A stretch of 64,000 nucleotides of DNA from Streptomyces avidinii. GTDB taxonomy: Bacteria > Actinomycetota > Actinomycetes > Streptomycetales > Streptomycetaceae. Made by a program: the position numbers and the translations under genes. Positions 58,540-64,000 of the stretch are shown here, piece after piece; within the stretch, counting starts at the first letter, position 1; every line of letters starts with the position of its first letter. Location: positions 30,971-94,970 of the forward strand of contig NZ_BMVL01000009.1 in NCBI RefSeq assembly GCF_014650695.1, in the 5' to 3' direction. The notes under the pieces are model-generated. The model searched no databases, had not been told where the DNA came from, and saw nothing but the letters and a program-made list of their open reading frames with translations.

Positions 58540-59610
58540 CTACGCGGAGCCTTCGGGCCCGGGCGCCGTTTCGGCGTACCGGGCCCGCAGTTCCGAGATC
58601 ACCCCGAACACGGCGGCGGTCAGCGGCACCGCCAGCAGCATCCCAAGGATCCCGGCGACGCTCGCCCCGGCGGTGATGGCGAGCATGACCACGGCCGGGT
58701 GCATCTGCACGGTGCGGCTCTGCACCACGGGCTGGAGCACGTAGCCCTCGATCATCTGGACCAGCAGCACCAGGCCCAGAGCCCACAGGCCGATGACCCA
58801 GCCCCGGTCGGCGAAGGCCACCAGGACGGCCACGGCGCCCGACAGGATGGCCCCGAGGTAGGGGATGTAGGCCGTCACGAAGACCAGGGCGGCCAGCCCC
58901 AGCGCACCCGGTACGTCGAGGATCAGCAGACCGGCGCCGATCAGCAGGGCGTCCACCAGGGCCACGAAGGTGGTGCCGCGCATGAACCCCTCGACCGCCT
59001 CGAAGGCACGCCGCCCCATGGCCTCCATCAGGTCGCCCGAGCGGTTCGGGACGAGGGAGCGCAGGGTGTCCACGGCCCGGTGGGAGTCGCGCAGGAAGAA
59101 GAAGATCAGCACCATCGCGAGCAGCGCCATCGCGATCACCGAGCCCACCACGCTGAGCCCGCTGACCACGCCCGACGCGGCCGTGCCGCCGAACTTCGCG
59201 AGCAGGTCCTTCGAGTTCGCGGCGATGTCCTCCAGCGAGGTGCCCACCGCCCCGAAGTGTTCGGCGACGGTCTCGCCGGCCCGCCGCAGCGCGTCGACGA
59301 TCTGGCCGCCGGTCTCGATGAGCGCCAGGACGACGACATAGGTGGCCCCGCCGACGACGGCGACCACGGTGAGGCAGGTCAGGGCCGCGGCCAGCGAGCG
59401 GTTCATTTTCATGCGGATCAGCCGCCGGTGCATCGGCCCGAGCAGGGCCGTGCCGAGCACGGCCAGCAGTACGGGCGTCACGGCGGCCTCGAAGACGGTG
59501 CACAGCCATACGCCGACGGCGAGGACCGCGGTGGCGAGCAGGACGACACCGCACCAGGCGGCGAGCCGCCGGACGGGCTCCGGCAGGAGGTGATCGGGGG
59601 GATTGGACAC
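58540..59610 (-). CDS. AI-2E family transporter
   Basis: A 356-residue polytopic membrane protein of the AI-2E/PerM (YhhQ-like) family. TM segments start at about residue 20, and a helical amphipathic region (GETVAEHFGAVGTSLEDIAA) separates two bundles. The conserved late motifs are YIPYLGAILSG and ILGMLLAVPLTAAVFGVI. Family members export small molecules or exchange sodium, and AI-2 export is shown for only a few. I use GTG 59610, with GGA seven bases upstream; a TTG at 59622 would add four residues. It is convergent with the broken pirin gene, 15 bases apart. Confidence 0.85.
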   Translation of the reverse strand: MSNPPDHLLPEPVRRLAAWCGVVLLATAVLAVGVWLCTVFEAAVTPVLLAVLGTALLGPMHRRLIRMKMNRSLAAALTCLTVVAVVGGATYVVVLALIETGGQIVDALRRAGETVAEHFGAVGTSLEDIAANSKDLLAKFGGTAASGVVSGLSVVGSVIAMALLAMVLIFFFLRDSHRAVDTLRSLVPNRSGDLMEAMGRRAFEAVEGFMRGTTFVALVDALLIGAGLLILDVPGALGLAALVFVTAYIPYLGAILSGAVAVLVAFADRGWVIGLWALGLVLLVQMIEGYVLQPVVQSRTVQMHPAVVMLAITAGASVAGILGMLLAVPLTAAVFGVISELRARYAETAPGPEGSA

Positions 59611-59719
59611 CGCTGCATCCAATCACGCCCCACCGCGCCCGCTCCGCGCGCGCTCCGGGGCCGCAACTCCGGGGCGGCGGTCGCCACTTTGGCCGGCGGC
59701 CAGAACTGGGGGTCGGCGC

Positions 59720-62020
59720 TCAGAACTCCGGGTCGACGTCCGTCTTCGACTGCTCGTGCAGCTCGAACCAGATCGACTTGCCCTCGCCCCGTGGATCCAC
59801 GCCCCACGTGTCGGCCAGCATCTCCATCAGCAGCACTCCGCGGCCGCTGGAGGACATCTCGCCCGGCTGCCGCTTGTGCGGGAGCTCGTCACTGCCGTCG
59901 GCGACCTCGACGCGCAAGCGGCGCGCGCCCAGCTCGCCGACCGCCTCCGCGACCAGCAGCGCGTCGCCGTCGGTGTGCGTGAGTACGTTCGTCACCATCT
60001 CGGAGACCATCAGCACCGCCGAGTCCAATTGGTCGGGATCCGCCCAGTCGTGCAGCAGCTCCCGGATCTGCTGCCGTGCGCCCGAGATCCGTTCCGGCTC
60101 CACCTGGGCCACGGTCAGTACGGTGCGGCGTGCGGGGCGGGCCGGGTGCGCCGGCGCCGGGCCGCGGCCGAGGTCCACGCTCTCGCGGCACAGCAGCACC
60201 ACCGCTATGTCGTCCTCGCGGCGGTCGGCGAGCGGACCGGTGGTGTGGTGCGAGGACGGCCCGTGCACGGCCTGGACCAGCAGGTCCGCCAGTCTTTCGA
60301 GGTGCGGGGGTTCGAAGTGCGGGCTGCCGGGCGGCGGGCCGGCGAGGTGCGCGGTGCCGACGGGGCCGGCCGCGTCCGCCGTCGCCGCCCCCGGCGCCGG
60401 ACCCTCCGGGGCGTGCACGTCGGACTCCAGCACGGCACGCAGTCGCGCCCAGCCGGTGTCCAGGTCGTGACCGCCGGTTTCGATGAGCCCGTCGGTGCAG
60501 AGCATCATCGTCTCGCCGGGTTCCAGGGTGAACCGGGTGGTGGGGTAGTCGGTGTCGGGGACGATCCCGAGGGGGAGTCCGCCCGCGGTGGGGCGCATCA
60601 GGACGGTGCCGTCGGCCATCCGGATCGCGGGATCGGGGTGGCCGGCCCGGGCCACCTCCAGCAGTCCGGTCTCCGGGTCGCACTCCACGTACAGGCAGGT
60701 CGCGAACCGCGGGCTCTGGAAGTCGGGGTCCTGGCCGCCGGCCCCGCCGGGCTCCCTCGACGGGTCGGACTCGTACGAGGAGCACAGCCCGGCCAGGAAG
60801 CGGGAGGCGCGCGAGAGCACCGCGTCCGGCCGGTGTCCCTCGGACGCGTACGCCCGTACGGCGATCCGCAGCTGGCCCATCAGCCCGGCCGCGCGGACGT
60901 CGTGGCCCTGCACGTCGCCGATGACCAGGGCGAACCGGCCCGACGGCAGCGGGATCATGTCGTACCAGTCGCCGCCGACCTGGAGCCCGCCGCCCGTCGG
61001 GACGTACCGCGCCGCGATCCGCATGCCCGGGATCTCCGGACCGAGCTGCGGCATCATCGACCGCTGCAGGCCGGTGGTGAGCTCCCGCTCGGATTCGGCC
61101 ACCCCGGCGCGCTGGAGCGCCTGGGCCAGCATCCGGGCCACGGTCGTCAGGACGGACCGCTCGTCGGGCGAGAAGGACGCCGGGTGCTTGAAGGCGGCCA
61201 TCCAGGCGCCCATGGTGCGCCCGGCCACGATCAGCGGCAGGAAGGCCCAGGAGACCCGGTCGAAGCGCTGGGCGAGCGGCCAGGAGGCCGGAAAGCGCCG
61301 CTTGTAGTCGTCGGGCGTGGCCAGGTAGATCGCCCGGCCGGTCCGGACGACCTCGGCGGCCGGGTAGTCCGTCTCCAGCGGCATGTCCGAGAAGGGGCCC
61401 TCGTCCCCGGGATCGTGCCCGTGGTGCCCGATGACCGACAGCCGGTCCCCGGCCACGCCGAAGACGGCCAGCCCGTCCGGGCTGAAGCCGGGCATGGACA
61501 GCGAGGCGGCGACCCGCAGCACCTCCGCCGTGGACCGGGCCTCCGCCAGGGCGCGGCCCGCGTCCAGCAGGAAGGCCTCGCGGGAGCGCCGCCAGTCGCC
61601 GGTGATGGGGGTGTGGGCGGCCGTGGTGCCGGGCTGCGGCTCGGCGATCTCCTGGATGGTGCCGATCAGCTCGTAGTCCGTGGCCCCGTCGGGCGCCCGG
61701 TTCTCCAGCGGCTTCGAACGGCTGCGCACGGTCCGCAGGACCCGGCCGTCGACGTCCATGATCCTCAGGCGGGCCTCGGCGAGGGTGCCCTCGGCGACGG
61801 CCAGGTTGATGATCCCGTTGACCTCGTTCCAGTCCACCGGGTGGAAGCGGGACCGTACGGCGACCTCCGGCAGCACCACCGGTTCGGCGGGCAGCCCGAG
61901 GAGCCGGGCGGCCTCGCCGTCGAGCGTGACCGTCCCGGAGGCGTTGTCCCATCTCCACAGGCCGGTCGCGATGGCGGCCAGGACGTCCTCGGTGCGCACT
62001 CGGCCATCTTTACAGGTCAT
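59720..62020 (-). CDS. PAS-GAF-SpoIIE phosphatase with HATPase domain
   Basis: A 766-residue regulatory phosphatase. A PAS-like domain (residues 15-130) and a GAF domain (about 150-310) precede a SpoIIE/RsbU PP2C-type domain with GGDWYDMIPLPSGRFALVIG, GDVQGHDVRAAGLMGQLR and TDGLIETGGHDL metal-binding aspartates. An RsbW-like HATPase domain forms the C-terminus (ELVTNVL-type MVSEMVTNVLTHTDGDALLV, SSSGRGVLLMEMLADTWG). Such proteins dephosphorylate anti-anti-sigma factors; here phosphatase and kinase-like domains are in one chain. ATG 62020 is chosen; it diverges from aspS. Many paralogues exist in Streptomyces, so the partner is unknown. Confidence 0.9.
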   Translation of the reverse strand: MTCKDGRVRTEDVLAAIATGLWRWDNASGTVTLDGEAARLLGLPAEPVVLPEVAVRSRFHPVDWNEVNGIINLAVAEGTLAEARLRIMDVDGRVLRTVRSRSKPLENRAPDGATDYELIGTIQEIAEPQPGTTAAHTPITGDWRRSREAFLLDAGRALAEARSTAEVLRVAASLSMPGFSPDGLAVFGVAGDRLSVIGHHGHDPGDEGPFSDMPLETDYPAAEVVRTGRAIYLATPDDYKRRFPASWPLAQRFDRVSWAFLPLIVAGRTMGAWMAAFKHPASFSPDERSVLTTVARMLAQALQRAGVAESERELTTGLQRSMMPQLGPEIPGMRIAARYVPTGGGLQVGGDWYDMIPLPSGRFALVIGDVQGHDVRAAGLMGQLRIAVRAYASEGHRPDAVLSRASRFLAGLCSSYESDPSREPGGAGGQDPDFQSPRFATCLYVECDPETGLLEVARAGHPDPAIRMADGTVLMRPTAGGLPLGIVPDTDYPTTRFTLEPGETMMLCTDGLIETGGHDLDTGWARLRAVLESDVHAPEGPAPGAATADAAGPVGTAHLAGPPPGSPHFEPPHLERLADLLVQAVHGPSSHHTTGPLADRREDDIAVVLLCRESVDLGRGPAPAHPARPARRTVLTVAQVEPERISGARQQIRELLHDWADPDQLDSAVLMVSEMVTNVLTHTDGDALLVAEAVGELGARRLRVEVADGSDELPHKRQPGEMSSSGRGVLLMEMLADTWGVDPRGEGKSIWFELHEQSKTDVDPEF

Positions 62021-62118
62021 ATCCGTTACGTGCCTGTTCGCCCGGCCTGCGGACGCATTTGCGCAGGCTGGAGGGAGTGCCCGACCCGTCACCTTCCCGG
62101 ACGGTAACCTTGGGACGG

Positions 62119-62146
62119 TTGAATCCACCCTGGTATCGCGTAGAAC
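62119..62146 (+). promoter_or_regulatory. Candidate aspS promoter
   Basis: TTGAAT (62119-62124) and TAGAAC (62141-62146) are spaced by 16 bases, and ATG 62157 follows after ten. The leader would be only a few bases long. The assignment is by pattern alone. Confidence 0.5.
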
Positions 62147-62156
62147 TGGATGACTG

Positions 62157-63980
62157 ATGCATCGGTACAGGTCCCACACCTGCGGCGAGCTCCGCGCTTC
62201 TGACGTCGCCGCCGACGTCCGGCTGAGCGGCTGGCTGCACAACCGTCGAGACCTGGGCGGCATCCTCTTCATCGATCTGCGGGACCACTACGGCATCACG
62301 CAGCTGGTCGCCCGGCCGGGCACCGCGGCGAACGAGGCGCTGAGCAGCGTCACCAAGGAGACGGTCGTCCGCATCGACGGCAAGGTCGTCTCCCGCGGCG
62401 CCGACAACGTCAACCCGGAGCTGCCGACCGGCGAGATCGAGATCGAGGTCTCCGCGGTCGAGGTGCTCGGCGCCGCCGCGCCGCTGCCCTTCACGATCAA
62501 CACCGACGACGGTGTGAACGAGGAGCGGCGCCTGGAGTACCGCTTCCTCGACCTGCGCCGCGAGCGCATGCACCGCAACATCATGCTGCGCTCGGCCGTC
62601 ATCGCCTCGATCCGCTCGAAGATGGTGGCCCTCGGCTTCAACGAGATGGCGACGCCGATCCTCACCGCGACCTCCCCCGAGGGCGCCCGTGACTTCGTCG
62701 TGCCGTCCCGCCTGAACCCGGGCAAGTTCTACGCCCTGCCGCAGGCGCCGCAGCAGTTCAAGCAGCTGCTGATGATCTCCGGCTTCGACCGCTACTTCCA
62801 GATCGCGCCCTGCTTCCGCGACGAGGACGCCCGCGCCGACCGCTCGCCGGGCGAGTTCTACCAGCTCGACGTGGAGATGTCCTTCGTCGAGCAGGAGGAC
62901 GTCTTCCAGCCGATCGAGCGCCTGATGACCGAGCTCTTCACGGAGTTCGGCAACGGCCGCGAGGTCACCTCGCCGTTCCCGCGGATCCCGTTCCGCGAGT
63001 CGATGCTCAAGTACGGCAACGACAAGCCCGACCTGCGCGCCAAGCTGGAGCTCGTCGACATCACCGACGTGTTCGAGGGCTCGGAGTTCAAGGCGTTCGC
63101 CGGCAAGCACGTGCGTGCCCTGGCCGTCCCGGACACCGCCGCGCAGCCGCGCAAGTTCTTCGACGGCCTCGGCGAGTACGCGATCTCGCTGGGCGCCAAG
63201 GGTCTGGCCTGGGTGCGCGTGGGCGAGGACGGTTCCCTGACCGGCCCGATCGCCAAGTTCCTCACCGAGGAGAACCTGAAGGTCCTCACCGAGCGCCTGG
63301 GCCTGGTCCCCGGCCACGCCGTGTTCTTCGGCGCGGGTGACTTCGACGAGGTCTCCAAGATCATGTCCGGCGTTCGCGTCGAGGCGGCCAAGCGTGCCGG
63401 CCACTTCGAGGAGAACGTCTTCCGGTTCTGCTGGATCGTCGACTTCCCGATGTACGAGAAGGACGAGGAGACCGGCAAGATCGACTTCTCCCACAACCCC
63501 TTCTCCATGCCGCAGGGCGGGATGAAGGACCTGGAGGAGAAGGACCCGCTGGACATCCTGGCCTGGCAGTACGACATCGTCTGCAACGGCATCGAGCTGT
63601 CCTCCGGCGCCATCCGCAACCACGAGCCCGAGGTCATGCTGAAGGCCTTCGAGATCGCCGGTTACGAGGCGGAGACCGTCGAGCGCGAGTTCGCGGGCAT
63701 GCTGCGCGCGTTCCGCCTGGGCGCCCCGCCGCACGGTGGCATCGCCCCGGGCGTGGACCGCATCGTGATGCTGCTGGCCGACGAGCCGAACATCCGCGAG
63801 ACCATCGCCTTCCCGCTGAACGGCAACGCGCAGGACCTGATGATGGGCGCGCCGACGGTGCTGGAGGAGGCCCGTCTGCGCGAGCTGAACATCGCGCTGC
63901 GCAAGCCGGTCGAGACCAAGGCGGCCGAGCGGCCCGTCTCCGACGCCGTCAAGCCGGACGCCGGGTCCCCGCGGGGCTGA
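62157..63980 (+). CDS. aspS: Aspartyl-tRNA synthetase
   Basis: A 607-residue bacterial-type class II AspRS. The N-terminal anticodon-binding OB fold begins RASDVAADVRLSGWLHNRRD. Motif 2 is in FRDEDARADRSPGEFYQLDV, motif 3 in GGIAPGVDRIVMLL, and a GAD-type insertion domain lies between. It charges tRNA-Asp with aspartate. Length is about 15-20 residues above the bacterial norm because of the C-terminal tail (KAAERPVSDAVKPDAGSPRG). The discrimination position after NRRD is Leu, not the His of many non-discriminating enzymes. ATG 62157, with TGGATG close upstream. Confidence 0.97.
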   Translation: MHRYRSHTCGELRASDVAADVRLSGWLHNRRDLGGILFIDLRDHYGITQLVARPGTAANEALSSVTKETVVRIDGKVVSRGADNVNPELPTGEIEIEVSAVEVLGAAAPLPFTINTDDGVNEERRLEYRFLDLRRERMHRNIMLRSAVIASIRSKMVALGFNEMATPILTATSPEGARDFVVPSRLNPGKFYALPQAPQQFKQLLMISGFDRYFQIAPCFRDEDARADRSPGEFYQLDVEMSFVEQEDVFQPIERLMTELFTEFGNGREVTSPFPRIPFRESMLKYGNDKPDLRAKLELVDITDVFEGSEFKAFAGKHVRALAVPDTAAQPRKFFDGLGEYAISLGAKGLAWVRVGEDGSLTGPIAKFLTEENLKVLTERLGLVPGHAVFFGAGDFDEVSKIMSGVRVEAAKRAGHFEENVFRFCWIVDFPMYEKDEETGKIDFSHNPFSMPQGGMKDLEEKDPLDILAWQYDIVCNGIELSSGAIRNHEPEVMLKAFEIAGYEAETVEREFAGMLRAFRLGAPPHGGIAPGVDRIVMLLADEPNIRETIAFPLNGNAQDLMMGAPTVLEEARLRELNIALRKPVETKAAERPVSDAVKPDAGSPRG

Positions 63981-64000
63981 CGTCCGCCCGCTGATACGCC

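Overview
The window is about 64 kb of very G+C-rich DNA with strong third-position G/C bias, frequent GTG starts, GTGA/ATGA gene overlaps, mycothiol-linked and PASTA-kinase genes and a bacterial proteasome activator. It is chromosomal DNA of a Streptomyces (or very close) actinomycete. From memory, the gene order (aspS, an acyl-CoA dehydrogenase, two branched-chain keto acid dehydrogenase operons, a kinase pair, moeA) matches the oriC-proximal core of Streptomyces chromosomes. A perfect parS-like palindrome at 12266-12279 agrees with that position. No rRNA, tRNA, CRISPR array, insertion sequence or phage gene was seen.

Left part (1-30 kb), mainly acyl-CoA and branched-chain metabolism plus regulation. 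A membrane protein and a MerR regulator diverge across a nested dyad. paaN diverges from a 3-hydroxyacyl-CoA dehydrogenase/TetR pair across a PaaR-like operator. An Lrp-type regulator (bkdR) diverges from bkdABC, whose upstream region carries a second copy of the same operator. After a quinone oxidoreductase comes a leftward operon of a MobA-like transferase, moeA and a TrkA-N potassium channel. Then follow the proteasome activator, a PadR/ABC-exporter operon with a probably leaderless, operator-covered promoter, two divergent Ser/Thr kinases, an orphan NarL-type response regulator and a second complete bkdABC operon.

Middle part (30-48 kb), more accessory. It holds a secreted beta-helix/PKD protein with C-terminal repeats, a PPOX enzyme, a GntR-TetR fusion regulator with a DUF1266 protein and a divergent flavin monooxygenase. 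Next is the most unusual locus: a papain-type cysteine peptidase fused to a six-blade Trp-rich propeller, followed at once by a chagasin (I42)-like inhibitor of papain-type enzymes. After it come a DUF418 membrane protein, a GntR/MFS pair, a mycothiol-dependent isomerase-like protein, a nitrilase-family hydrolase and several small uncharacterised genes.

Right part (48-64 kb). It contains a Uma2 nuclease-like protein, an NHLRC2-like thioredoxin/NHL protein, an M18 aminopeptidase, a duplicated Cys/His-knuckle protein, an acyl-CoA dehydrogenase with twin upstream operators, an SseB-domain protein, a secreted I36 inhibitor, a winged-helix regulator, a pirin gene broken by an internal deletion and frameshift, an AI-2E-type membrane protein, a SpoIIE-family phosphatase and aspS.

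All assignments rest on reading the sequence and on recalled family knowledge; no database search was run. Residue positions of domains are approximate.
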